Assembly (NCBI GenBank): GCA_035765045.1
Contig: DASTYI010000002.1
Coordinates: forward strand, 7,886 to 71,885
Direction: 5' to 3'
Source: Iamia sp035765045
Lineage (GTDB): Bacteria; Actinomycetota; Acidimicrobiia; Acidimicrobiales; Iamiaceae
DNA: 64,000 nucleotides
Shown here: one piece after another, positions 49,929-59,418 of the stretch
Layout: each line of letters opens with the position of its first letter
How positions within the stretch are numbered: position 1 is the first letter of the stretch
Notes under the pieces: generated by a model
Told to the model about the DNA's origin: nothing
Databases searched by the model: none
What the model saw: only the letters and a program-made list of their open reading frames with translations
Position numbers and translations under genes: made by a program

Positions 49929-52900
49929 ATGGGGCATCGGCGCATCTCGCTGGCGGTGGCGACCGTCCTCTCGTTGGTCATCAGCGGGATGACCGCAGCG
50001 ACGCTCGCCGACAAGGCGGCGGCGCAAGCGGAGCCGCCCCCGCCGGTGGGGCTGCTGACCGAGGGGGTGGACCCGGGGAGCTTCGTCGGCGATGGCGGCC
50101 AGCTGTCGATGGACCAGATCGGGAAGGCGATCGGTGGGACGAACTCCGACGACGATGACGACCACTACTGGGTGGCCGACAGCCGCGACGACGGTGATGC
50201 GGCGGTCTCCCAGCTCCTGTCGTACCCGGGCACGCTGGACACCCACGACCGCGAGTCGATGCTGAGTGGCGACGGGACGACGTTCGTCGCGACCTATGCG
50301 ACCGAAGGGGTCGGCCTGGGGACGTGCAGCTACGACTCCGGGAACCCGGACGGCGGAGCGCTGTACTGGCGCCAGCAGATCCTGATCTGGGAGCGGGACG
50401 ACTTCGATCCGGTCAACGAGGAGCCGACGAGCTTCGGGGCACCGGCGCTCGTCTCCCGGCAGGATCCGTTCGACCCGCTGGAGTGCACGTTCGATCCGGA
50501 CGGCGGCGGTCCCCAGCCCTCGTTGATGGGTGTGGGCGGGGACCAGAGGTCGTGGTCCCCGACGGTGACCCGGGACGGCGACGAGGTCGCCTTCGTGTCC
50601 GAGGCACGGAACCTCGGTGCTGCGCCGACCGACCCGAACGTGGCGGGCCTGTTCCTCTGGAGCGGACCCACCGGGGTGGAGATGGTGACCCCGGCGAACA
50701 TGAACGGCGACGTGACGGAGGCGATGGTCTCGGGCGACGGGAACCGGATCGTGTTCGTGTCGCGGGCCACGAACCTCCCGGTGCCCGAGACGATCCCGTG
50801 CTGCCGCACGCAGGTGTTCGTGGCGACGCGGGGCGGCGGGGGCTCGTGGAGCTTCGAGCTGGCGTCGCGGTCGACGGCGGGTGCGGTGGCGACCGACGGG
50901 GGCCAGGAGACGTACCACTTCGGGGCGACGATCGACAGGGCCGGTGAGCGGGTGGCGTTCCTCACGGGAGGTGACAACCTCGAATCGGGGGTGAGCGGCC
51001 CGTCGTTGAGCACGAGCCCCACGCTGGTGGTGAGAGACCTCGACCTGGGTGTGACCCGGGTGGCCCGGACGCGCCACTCGGCCGTCGCGCAGGCGCACAA
51101 CATGGGTTCGCGCACCGGCGCGCCCCGCTTGAGCGAGGACGGGGAGAGCCTGGCGATCTATGGGTCGAACTACTTCCCCAACGAGGCCCGGATCGATACC
51201 GAGGGGCACGTGGAGGAGGACCAGCTCCTGGTCTTCGACGTCGACCAGATCCTCAGCAGCGACGCCGAGGAGCGCCGGACGGCTCGACGGTCGCGGCGGG
51301 TCTACGACGTGCCAGCCAACGCCAGCCAGGACATCGCCTTCGCCGGGGCGGGCGACGACAACCTCGTGGCCTTCCCATCGGACGCCGCTCCGCTGCCGCG
51401 CTACCGGGGCTCGGGATTGCACCTGTTCATGGCCTTCGGCGGAGCCATCGGATCCGACGAGAGCCGCGGGTGGCACGGCGATCCCGTCGATGTCGCCTCG
51501 GGCGCGTTCCGTCACGACGAGATCGACCTCGTGGCGCCTGCCGGGGCCGGTCCCGTCGAGCTGGACCGGACGTACAGCTCGGTGGGGGAGACCGCCGGCG
51601 TGTTCGGCCCGGGGTGGAGCTCGAACCTCGACACCCGCTTCGAGATCGACCTCGACGGTGACCTCTTCACGATCGTCCGGTCCAACGGGGAGCGGATCGT
51701 CTTCGACGGATCGTCCGGGACGCTCGTGCCCCTCGGCGGACATCGGCTCACCCTGGATTGGGACGACGGGTGGTTCGTCACGGACCCGTCCGGGCGCACG
51801 TGGTCCTTCGACTCCGTCGGGCGCTTGGCGGGTTGGAGCGTCCCGGGCCAGCCAGCCGTCACCGTGACGTGGGGCAACAGGGCCAACGCCACGGTCTCGT
51901 CCGATACGGGCTTCGCGCTGGAGCTGGTCGACTGGAGCTACGGCGAGGAGTGGGATCCGGTCGCCGGCGCGTGGGTCCCCGTCGTCGATCCGGAGCCCGA
52001 CGGCACCGTCGACCAGGCGACGACCAGCGACGGTCGTCGGGTCGGGTACACCTACACCGTCGATGCCGATGGGGCCGACCGGTTGACGACCGTCTCGCGC
52101 CCGCACGCCGTCGGCCAGGACCCCGAGGACGTCGGTCGGCGGACCTACGAGATGGACGGCAACCTCCTGACCCGGATCGTCGACCAGGTCGACGCCACTC
52201 GTACCAAGGTGGTGGTCGAGAACACCTACGACGCCCGGGGTCGGGTCGTCCACCAGGTCACCGCCACCGGTGACGAGTCGACCTTCGTCTATGGCGAGAA
52301 GCCCGATCCGTTCGGGGTGTTGGTCGACGCCCCTGGGTTCACGACCGTGACCGACGAAGCGTCCGGCGACGTGACGGTGTACGAGCACAACGGCCAGGGC
52401 GAGGTGGTCGGCATCACCGATGCCACCGGCAACAGCCTCACCCGGTCCTGGGCCACCGATCGACCGGTGGCGGCGACGTCGCGCTCGGGGGTCACGACCG
52501 ACCACGTCTACGACGACGCCGGACGCCTGGTCGAGGTGACCCAGACCGCCGGGGCCACGACCCGAACCGTGGCGTCGTACACCTACGTGACCCCGGACTC
52601 CTCGCCGGCGGCGCTGACCGACGATCGGATCGCGACCAGCACCGACGAGGCGGGGGTGACGACGACGTTCACCTATGACGGTGCGGCGCGGGAGCCCGAG
52701 ACGGTGTCGGTGCCGTGTGACCCGGCCAGCCTCCACCCCGCGGTGTCGTGCCCGGGTTCGGGGTTGGCGACGACGACCTACACATACTTCTCGGGTTCGC
52801 TGGCGGGGTTGGTGGAGTCGGTGACCGATCCCGATGGGGTGGTCACGGAGTACACCTACGCAGCCGATCGCTCGGTGGAGACGGTGACGACCTACGACGG

Positions 52901-55900
52901 CGTCACCCCGCTGGTCACGACCTACGAGACGGTGCGGGTCGGTGATCCGGGGTGGTCGGAGGCGAACCCGGCGGCGGTGGAGGTGCGGACGACGGAGTCG
53001 CCCGGTGGGGCGGTCACGACCGAGGTGGTCGACGCCGAGGGTCGGGTGATCGAGGTCCGCGACCCGCTGTTCGACGGGCTCACCCATCTGGCCACGACGT
53101 CCACCTATGGCCTCGACGGCGAGCTGGTGTCGATGACGGATCCGGCTGGTGGGGTCACGACGTATGCGACGTCTCGTCCGGGGGATCCGGGGTGGGCCGA
53201 GGCGTCGGGGATCGCGGAGGTGCGGACGGTCACCGGGCCTGACGGGGTCTCGTCGATCACGAAGACCGATCGCAGTGGGGATGTGGTGGTCGAGCAGCGG
53301 GGCGACCCGGCGGTACCGGGTGAGCTGGCGACGACGACGCACGTCTACGGGGAGCTGGGCCGGTTGGCGTCGACCACGGATCCGATGGGTGTGACCACCA
53401 GCTACGTCTATGACGTGGAGGGTCGGGTGACCGAGGTCGTCGACGAGGACGGCGAGAAGACGCTCACCGCCTACGACGACTTCGGCCGTCCGACGGTGGT
53501 GACCGATCCCTTGGGGGAGACGACCACGACGACCTACGGCGCCGACGGCCGGGTGGCGTCGGTGGAGGACCGGGAGGGCCACGACACGTCCTACACCTAT
53601 GACGACGCCGGCCGGCCCCTCACCACCACCGATGCCCGGGGTGGTGTGGTGGAGCGGCGTTACACGCTGGCGGGCCGGTTGGCGTCGGAGACCGATGCCA
53701 CCGGCCGGACGACCGACTACCGCCACGACACCGCCGGTCGTCAGGTCGAGGTGGAGCTGCCGTCGGGGGCGACCACCACGACGGCTTATGACCTCGATGG
53801 TCGGGTGGCGTCGGTGACGTCGCCGGAGGGGCGGGTGACGTCGTACACCTACGACGACCTCGGCCGGCCGCTGACGGTGGCCGATCCGGGGTCGGGGACG
53901 ATCACGACGACCTACACCCCGACCGGTGAGGTCGCCACCCGCACCGATGCCACCGGGGGAGTGGTGTCCTACACCTATGACGGTGGGGGCCGGGTGGTGA
54001 CGGTGACCGACCCGCTCACCCGGGTCACCACCTACGACCACGACAGCCGGGGCAACCGGACCATGCGGACCGACGCCCGGGGCGGGGAACGCGAGTGGCA
54101 CTGGAACCTGGCCGACCAGCTCATCGAGGAGATCGACCCGCTCGATCGCTCCACGACCTACACCTACGACACCCTGGGCCGTCTCGACGTGAAGACCGAC
54201 GGGGCGGGCCGGACGGAGACCTACGGTTACGACGCGGCCGGTCAGATGACGTCGTTGACGTATGCGTCGGGGACGCCGACGACCTTCGAGTACGACGGTG
54301 AGGCCCGCCGCACGAAGATGGTCGACGCTACCGGCACCACGCTGTGGCACTACAACGCGACCGGTCTGATGACCGGTGCGGACCTCCCCGGCTCGCGGGA
54401 TCTGGCCTTTGCGTGGGATCTGGCGGGGCGGCGGACGGTGATCGACTACCCCGACGGGTCCCGGTACCGGAACCGCTACGACACGAACGGGCGTCTCGCC
54501 GAGGTCGAGTTCGACGACTCCGGGACCTGGGTCGATGTGGCGGTGAACGACTACGACGCCGACGGCCTGCTCATCGAGCAGGACCAGGGCAGCGCCGGTC
54601 TGCGGGAGTGGACCTACGACGCGGTGACGGGCCGGTTGACCGGCTACGACGAGACCCGCGGCCTCACCACCACCTCCACCACCCTCACCCACGACGCGGC
54701 GGGGCGGATCGTCTCGGAGACCACGGGTGGGGTCGCGACGGTCTACGACTACGACGACGCCGGCCAGCTCACCCTGGTCGATCGCAGCACCGGTGTCGAT
54801 GAGACCTACGCCTACGACGAGCTCGGACGCCGCAGCACCGCGGTCGTGGGGGCGACGACGACCACCTACCAGTGGGACGCCGCATCGCAGCTGACCCGCC
54901 GGGTCGTCAACGGCGCGAACCACAACTACCAGTACGACACCTCCGGACGCCGCACCCGCGAAGCCTGGAACGGCGGGGCCAACGTCCTCCAGTGGTTCTG
55001 GGGCGCCCGCGGGACGATGACCGGCCAGCGCTCCACCGAACCCGGCACCGTCACCGACACCGCCCGCGCCACCCGCGGCGACGGCACCCTCGCCGCCCTC
55101 ACCACCACGGTCAACAGCGTGCTCACCGACACCACCAGCATCGTCTGGGACCCCACCCTCCCCGTCCCCCAACCCGTCTGGACCGGGGACCCCGGCACCG
55201 CGAATGCCACCCGCGCCGTCTACGGCCCCGACCTCATCGAGTTCACCTGCCCCACCGGCACCAGCTGCACCGGCCCCGCCCACCACGACATCCACGGCTC
55301 CGCCCTCCGCACCACCGCCACCGCCGCCATCACCCAAGACACCACCTACACCCCCTGGGGCGACGGCGGCGGGACCTTCACCACCGGCGCCGACCACGGC
55401 TACCGCTCCGAGCTCCACACCGGCACCACCATCCACCTCCGCGCCCGCGACTACGACCCCGACACCGGCCTGTTCCTCACCCCCGACCCCCTCGACGGCA
55501 TCGACGGCACCACCACCGTCAACAACCCCTACCACTACACCAACAACGACCCCCTCAACAGCGTCGACCCCCTCGGCCTCCGCCCCGACGACGCCGACCT
55601 GGGTTGTGGTCCCGGTGAGCAGCCGTCCCAGGGCACGGGTGCCACCAACGACGTCTATGTCGCGGGCGATGAGGCCTATCCCACCTACTGCTCGGAGATC
55701 GACACAGGTGGGTGGTGCTTCACATGGCAGGACGGCTGCACGTCATTCATCAGCCAATGGACCGGCGGGAGCTTCTGCTCCGCGCTGTTCGACAACGAGT
55801 GCACCGCCATCAAGGAGTCCCACCCCGGGCTCTACCGGGCGTTGCTGGTCATCGCTGGTGGAGCCATCGTCGTTGCGGCCTGTGCTATGGCCTGCCCGGC

Positions 55901-56306
55901 CGCCGCCTCGATCGCGATCCCGACGGGAGGTCTGGCCGCGTTGTCGGGCGTCACGGCACCGGCTGGCATCATGGTCATCACCGTCAGTCAGGGGGCGTTG
56001 GCCGGTGCCGCCGGCACGCTCGCCGGTCTCGGCGTCCACATGGCCTCGGGTGGCAGCGATGCCGGTGCGCCATTCGGGAACGGCGGTACGCGTCCGCCGC
56101 GGGCGAACAGCTACCGGAACACTGATGCTGGGGCACACCCCAACCGGCAGGCGGCGTGGGATCATGCGACGCGGGACAGGCGCAACTACCGCTATGCGAG
56201 TACGAGGGCGGAGTGCAGCTCAACGGCGTGCCACGTCCACCTCGACATCTACAACAACCGTGGGCAGTTGCTTGAGACGAGGCACTACTCCTATCCGAAG
56301 CCGTGA
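49929..56306 (+). CDS. Secreted RHS/YD-repeat protein with a C-terminal toxin-like tip
   Basis: 2125 residues. A signal peptide (ISLAVATVLSLVISGMTAAT) is followed by a beta-propeller-like region (about 90-470; TFVATYATEGVG, GNRIVFVSRATN), a DUF6531-type entry (GDPVDVASGAFRHDEIDLVA), about 30 YD repeats (roughly 600-1800; YTYDDAGRPLTTTDARG type) and the RHS core end LRARDYDPDTGLFLTPDPLD and NNDPLNSVDPLGL. Beyond residue 1885 lies a 240-residue variable tip with cysteines, a hydrophobic stretch near 1970-2040 and a final 70-residue domain (NRQAAWDHATRDRRNYRYAS, CHVHLDIYNNRGQLLETRHY). RHS shells encapsulate toxins. GC drops in the tip. The toxin activity is unassigned. Confidence 0.88.
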   Translation: MGHRRISLAVATVLSLVISGMTAATLADKAAAQAEPPPPVGLLTEGVDPGSFVGDGGQLSMDQIGKAIGGTNSDDDDDHYWVADSRDDGDAAVSQLLSYPGTLDTHDRESMLSGDGTTFVATYATEGVGLGTCSYDSGNPDGGALYWRQQILIWERDDFDPVNEEPTSFGAPALVSRQDPFDPLECTFDPDGGGPQPSLMGVGGDQRSWSPTVTRDGDEVAFVSEARNLGAAPTDPNVAGLFLWSGPTGVEMVTPANMNGDVTEAMVSGDGNRIVFVSRATNLPVPETIPCCRTQVFVATRGGGGSWSFELASRSTAGAVATDGGQETYHFGATIDRAGERVAFLTGGDNLESGVSGPSLSTSPTLVVRDLDLGVTRVARTRHSAVAQAHNMGSRTGAPRLSEDGESLAIYGSNYFPNEARIDTEGHVEEDQLLVFDVDQILSSDAEERRTARRSRRVYDVPANASQDIAFAGAGDDNLVAFPSDAAPLPRYRGSGLHLFMAFGGAIGSDESRGWHGDPVDVASGAFRHDEIDLVAPAGAGPVELDRTYSSVGETAGVFGPGWSSNLDTRFEIDLDGDLFTIVRSNGERIVFDGSSGTLVPLGGHRLTLDWDDGWFVTDPSGRTWSFDSVGRLAGWSVPGQPAVTVTWGNRANATVSSDTGFALELVDWSYGEEWDPVAGAWVPVVDPEPDGTVDQATTSDGRRVGYTYTVDADGADRLTTVSRPHAVGQDPEDVGRRTYEMDGNLLTRIVDQVDATRTKVVVENTYDARGRVVHQVTATGDESTFVYGEKPDPFGVLVDAPGFTTVTDEASGDVTVYEHNGQGEVVGITDATGNSLTRSWATDRPVAATSRSGVTTDHVYDDAGRLVEVTQTAGATTRTVASYTYVTPDSSPAALTDDRIATSTDEAGVTTTFTYDGAAREPETVSVPCDPASLHPAVSCPGSGLATTTYTYFSGSLAGLVESVTDPDGVVTEYTYAADRSVETVTTYDGVTPLVTTYETVRVGDPGWSEANPAAVEVRTTESPGGAVTTEVVDAEGRVIEVRDPLFDGLTHLATTSTYGLDGELVSMTDPAGGVTTYATSRPGDPGWAEASGIAEVRTVTGPDGVSSITKTDRSGDVVVEQRGDPAVPGELATTTHVYGELGRLASTTDPMGVTTSYVYDVEGRVTEVVDEDGEKTLTAYDDFGRPTVVTDPLGETTTTTYGADGRVASVEDREGHDTSYTYDDAGRPLTTTDARGGVVERRYTLAGRLASETDATGRTTDYRHDTAGRQVEVELPSGATTTTAYDLDGRVASVTSPEGRVTSYTYDDLGRPLTVADPGSGTITTTYTPTGEVATRTDATGGVVSYTYDGGGRVVTVTDPLTRVTTYDHDSRGNRTMRTDARGGEREWHWNLADQLIEEIDPLDRSTTYTYDTLGRLDVKTDGAGRTETYGYDAAGQMTSLTYASGTPTTFEYDGEARRTKMVDATGTTLWHYNATGLMTGADLPGSRDLAFAWDLAGRRTVIDYPDGSRYRNRYDTNGRLAEVEFDDSGTWVDVAVNDYDADGLLIEQDQGSAGLREWTYDAVTGRLTGYDETRGLTTTSTTLTHDAAGRIVSETTGGVATVYDYDDAGQLTLVDRSTGVDETYAYDELGRRSTAVVGATTTTYQWDAASQLTRRVVNGANHNYQYDTSGRRTREAWNGGANVLQWFWGARGTMTGQRSTEPGTVTDTARATRGDGTLAALTTTVNSVLTDTTSIVWDPTLPVPQPVWTGDPGTANATRAVYGPDLIEFTCPTGTSCTGPAHHDIHGSALRTTATAAITQDTTYTPWGDGGGTFTTGADHGYRSELHTGTTIHLRARDYDPDTGLFLTPDPLDGIDGTTTVNNPYHYTNNDPLNSVDPLGLRPDDADLGCGPGEQPSQGTGATNDVYVAGDEAYPTYCSEIDTGGWCFTWQDGCTSFISQWTGGSFCSALFDNECTAIKESHPGLYRALLVIAGGAIVVAACAMACPAAASIAIPTGGLAALSGVTAPAGIMVITVSQGALAGAAGTLAGLGVHMASGGSDAGAPFGNGGTRPPRANSYRNTDAGAHPNRQAAWDHATRDRRNYRYASTRAECSSTACHVHLDIYNNRGQLLETRHYSYPKP

Positions 56307-56327
56307 AGCGGACTGTGTGAGGTGAAG

Positions 56328-56816
56328 ATGACCGATGGTGACGGCGACCTGGGAGCGCTGGCCGAGGAGGTGGGATCGCGATTGGCGGACCATGCCCGGG
56401 TCTGCACGGACGTCGAGGCTCGACCGGAAGACGTTGCCCGGGCGGGGGAGGCCGCCGTCTCGGCGTTACTGGCGTACGAGCGGCGGCTCGGGGTGCTGAC
56501 AGGGTGGTCCAACCCGCTTCGTCACCTCGGCCCCGTCCCGGTCCACGACGGCCTGGTCGACGACCGATCGGCGGCCGAGGGGGCTCTTCTCGGCACCGCG
56601 GTGGTCACCTATCGGGTCGCGGTATCCGACGACGTCGGCCTCGGCCACCTGGTCGAGGGGCGAGGTGGCGACGCCCCACCCGACCTCGCCGGAGCGCTTC
56701 GGGCGCTCATCCATCAGGACGGGTGGGACCCCGAGTCCTATCCCTCGGGCCTGATCACGCTGCTGGCGGCCGATGTCGACGTCACCATCGATGGGAACTC
56801 GGCTGCCGAGATCTGA
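56328..56816 (+). CDS. Small acidic protein, candidate immunity protein for the RHS tip
   Basis: 162 residues from the ATG at 56328 (ribosome site GAGGTGA). Rich in Asp and Glu and without membrane segments: LGALAEEVGSRLADHARVCT, SALLAYERRLGVLTGWSNPL, PPDLAGALRALIHQDGWDPE. It starts 21 bases after the RHS stop on the same strand. Not recognised as a family; the immunity role is inferred from position, size and charge. Confidence 0.65.
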   Translation: MTDGDGDLGALAEEVGSRLADHARVCTDVEARPEDVARAGEAAVSALLAYERRLGVLTGWSNPLRHLGPVPVHDGLVDDRSAAEGALLGTAVVTYRVAVSDDVGLGHLVEGRGGDAPPDLAGALRALIHQDGWDPESYPSGLITLLAADVDVTIDGNSAAEI

Positions 56817-57154
56817 CCGAGAGGGCGACCTTCGTCGCGGGCGCCGTCGACGGAAGCGTGAAGGAGGTGACCGGCGTGAGCGGCCAGCGGTAGACCCTCG
56901 GGGGCGTGGGACGTCCCGGCGCGGATGATGGAACAAATGGGGCGCGGTGGATCTCGCACGAAGAGCTGAGCGTGTCGAGCGCCAACGGCTACGACAGGGA
57001 CTGGGTGTTGCGCCGCGACTCACTGGTGGAGCTGCGGCTCTCGCGGCCAGATGCAGGACGCCGACCCGCTGACAGATCGACGTCAGGGGGTGGACGTCGA
57101 GCGTTGACGTGACGGAAAACCGGGCGCGACGGGAGGTCCTTACGTTCCGTCGCC
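56817..57154. other. 338-bp intergenic stretch, no supported gene
   Basis: It has lower GC than the flanks and contains short open frames without a plausible ribosome site or conserved pattern. It may hold remnants of displaced toxin/immunity cassettes, but I cannot recognise any. The only signal is the possible -10 TACGTT near the right end. Confidence 0.5.
57141..57146 (+). promoter_or_regulatory. -10-like TACGTT, possible leaderless promoter of the BMP operon
   Basis: TACGTT ends eight bases before the ATG at 57155 and fits TANNNT. A TTGACG hexamer lies at 57104-57109, too far for an ordinary -35. Confidence 0.35.
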
Positions 57155-57868
57155 ATGCACACATCGCTGCATGCAGGCCTGGATGCCGGCACGACCCGGA
57201 CCGAGCAGGCCCACCTCGACCTCAAGCGCCGGCTGCTGATGGGCGAGTTCCCGCTGCGGGACCGCCTGGGCGAGCACAAGCTGGCGGCGCTGCTCGGGGT
57301 GAGCCGGACGCCGGTGCGCGAGGCGTTGGCCCGGCTCCACGCCGAGGGGCTGGTCGAGCGCCACCCCGAGGGTGGGTTCCGGCCGGTCGCCCCCGACCTC
57401 CACCACACCCACGAGCTGTACCAGGTGCGCTTCGCCCTGGAGCACCACGCCCTCCGGCTGCCGACCGAGACGGGCACGCCCCACGACCGGGAGGTGCTGG
57501 AGGCGCTGCGGGCCGACTGGAAGGAGCTGGAGGAGGCCGGCGACGTCAGCGTCGACGCCACCTTCGTGCTGTTCGACGAGGACTTCCACGTCCGCCTGGC
57601 CGGGGCCGCCGGTAACCAGGCGCTGGTCGACGTGCTGGTCGGCGTGAACGAGCGGATCCGCCCGGTGCGGATGCACGACTTCGTCACCGGCGAGCGGGTG
57701 GTGGCCACCATCGAGCAGCACCTGGGGATCGTCGAGGCCCTGCTCGACGAGGACCGCGAGGCGGCCGAGGGGAAGCTCGACCACCACCTGCGCCAGTCGC
57801 TCGACGTGGTCGAGTCCCGGGCCGCCCGGGCCCTGGCCCGCATGATCCACCCCGAGGCCAACCGATGA
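57155..57868 (+). CDS. GntR-family (FCD subfamily) regulator
   Basis: 237 residues. Winged-helix domain near 15-75 (KLAALLGVSRTPVREALARL) and FCD effector domain (LYQVRFALEHHALRLPTETG, DEDFHVRLAGAAGNQALVDV, TIEQHLGIVEALLDEDREAA) with metal-site histidines. ATGA overlap with the importer ATPase, so it heads the operon and probably controls it. Confidence 0.85.
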   Translation: MHTSLHAGLDAGTTRTEQAHLDLKRRLLMGEFPLRDRLGEHKLAALLGVSRTPVREALARLHAEGLVERHPEGGFRPVAPDLHHTHELYQVRFALEHHALRLPTETGTPHDREVLEALRADWKELEEAGDVSVDATFVLFDEDFHVRLAGAAGNQALVDVLVGVNERIRPVRMHDFVTGERVVATIEQHLGIVEALLDEDREAAEGKLDHHLRQSLDVVESRAARALARMIHPEANR

Positions 57869-59418
57869 GCGCCGGCCCGCAGCCGCCGCCGCTGTTGGAG
57901 GCCCGGGGCATCGCCAAGCGGTTCGGCCCGATCGTGGCCAACGAGGGGGTCGACCTGGCGGTCGCGGCCCACGAGGTCCACGCCGTCCTGGGTGAGAACG
58001 GGGCCGGCAAGAGCACGCTGATGAAGGTCCTCTACGGCGTGTACCCGCCCGACGAGGGCGAGGTGCTGGTCGACGGCACGCCGACCGCGCTGGGCGACCC
58101 GGCCGAGGCCCGGGCCCAGGGGATCGCCATGGTCTTCCAGGACCTGCGGCTGATCCCGGCGCTGTCGGTGGCCGAGAACGTCGAGCTGGCCGTCGGCACC
58201 GGCCGCTACGCCCGCCGGGCGGCCGAGCAGCGGGCCCGGGACGCGGGCGAGGCCTTCGGGATCGAGGTCGACCCCCGCCGCCTGGTGCGCGACCTGAGCC
58301 TGTCGGAGCGTCAGCGGGTCGAGATCCTGCGGGCCCTGATGATGGACGCCCGGGTCCTGATCCTCGACGAGCCGACCAGCGCCCTGGCCCCCCAGGAGGT
58401 CGACGGGCTGCTGGCCGTGGTCGACCGGCTGCGCACCGACGGCCTGGGCATCGTGATCATCACCCACAAGCTGGCCGAGACCCGGGCGATCGCCGACCGC
58501 TGCACCGTGCTGCGCGGCGGGCGCATGATCCTCGGTGGCGTCGACCCCGCCACCCTCACCGACGACGAGCTGGTCGAGGCCATGGTCGGGTCGGTGGTGC
58601 CGCCGCTGCCTGCCGAGCGGGACGACGTCGCCCCCGCCGCCCCGGCGCTGGTCGTCTCCGGCCTGACGGTCAAGGGCAACGACGGCCGCACCGCCCTGGA
58701 GGACGTGACCTTCACCGTCGAGGCGGGCGAGATCGTCGGCGTGGCCGGCGTGTCGGGCAACGGCCAGACCGAGCTGATGGAGGCGGTGGTCGGGGCCCGC
58801 CCGGCGGTCGCCGGCTTCGTCAAGGTGGGTGAGCGGCACCTGGAGAACCGGGGGTTGCGGCGGGCGCTGCGGGCCGGGGCCGTCGAGGTCCCCGAGGACC
58901 CGGTCGACGACGCCGTCGTCCCCGGCCTGTCGGTGCTCCAGCACCTCGTGCTCAACGGCCGTCCGCTGCCCAAGCGGGGCACCGGTGTCGACTGGCGGGG
59001 CCTGGAGCGGCGTTACGCCGACGAGCCGATCACCGACCGGCTCAACCTGGCGCCGCTGGGCCGCGAGGTCCAGACCCTCTCGGGCGGCAACGTCCAGCGG
59101 GTGGCGCTGGTGCGGGCCTTCACCGCCCCCGGTGTCACCTTCATGGCCGTCTCGTACCCGAGCCGGGGGCTCGACATCGCCTCGGTGCGCGCCACGCAGG
59201 AGCTGCTGCTCGAACGGCGGGCCGCCGGGGTCGGGGTGCTGATGGTGTCGGAGGACCTCGACGAGCTGATGACCGTCGCCGACCGGATCCTCGTCCTCCA
59301 CGACGGCGCCGTGGCCGGGATCGTGCGGCCCGCCGAGACCGACCGCCAGGCCATCGGGCGCCTGATGCTCCACGGCCCGACCGCACCGGCCGCCACCGAC
59401 GGGGAGGAAGCAGCATGA
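57865..59418 (+). CDS. BMP-type ABC importer ATPase (two nucleotide-binding domains)
   Basis: 517 residues with two ABC domains. Domain 1 has Walker A GENGAGKST, LSLSERQRVEILRAL and Walker B VLILDEPTSAL; domain 2 has the altered Walker A GVSGNGQTEL usual in sugar/nucleoside importers and LSGGNVQRVALVRAF. This layout belongs to the nucleoside (YufO/RbsA-like) class working with BMP-family binding proteins. ATGA overlaps at both ends. Confidence 0.9.
   Translation: MSAGPQPPPLLEARGIAKRFGPIVANEGVDLAVAAHEVHAVLGENGAGKSTLMKVLYGVYPPDEGEVLVDGTPTALGDPAEARAQGIAMVFQDLRLIPALSVAENVELAVGTGRYARRAAEQRARDAGEAFGIEVDPRRLVRDLSLSERQRVEILRALMMDARVLILDEPTSALAPQEVDGLLAVVDRLRTDGLGIVIITHKLAETRAIADRCTVLRGGRMILGGVDPATLTDDELVEAMVGSVVPPLPAERDDVAPAAPALVVSGLTVKGNDGRTALEDVTFTVEAGEIVGVAGVSGNGQTELMEAVVGARPAVAGFVKVGERHLENRGLRRALRAGAVEVPEDPVDDAVVPGLSVLQHLVLNGRPLPKRGTGVDWRGLERRYADEPITDRLNLAPLGREVQTLSGGNVQRVALVRAFTAPGVTFMAVSYPSRGLDIASVRATQELLLERRAAGVGVLMVSEDLDELMTVADRILVLHDGAVAGIVRPAETDRQAIGRLMLHGPTAPAATDGEEAA

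Noticed and set aside
49869..55535. An 1888-residue open frame on the reverse strand
   Set aside because: It is antisense to the RHS gene and reads as low-complexity Val/Gly/Arg protein; the forward frame has a signal peptide, YD repeats and an RHS core. It is a high-GC shadow frame.
51900..55600. CRISPR-like array from the repeated look of the sequence
   Set aside because: The repeats are degenerate YD-coding units in frame, without constant spacers.
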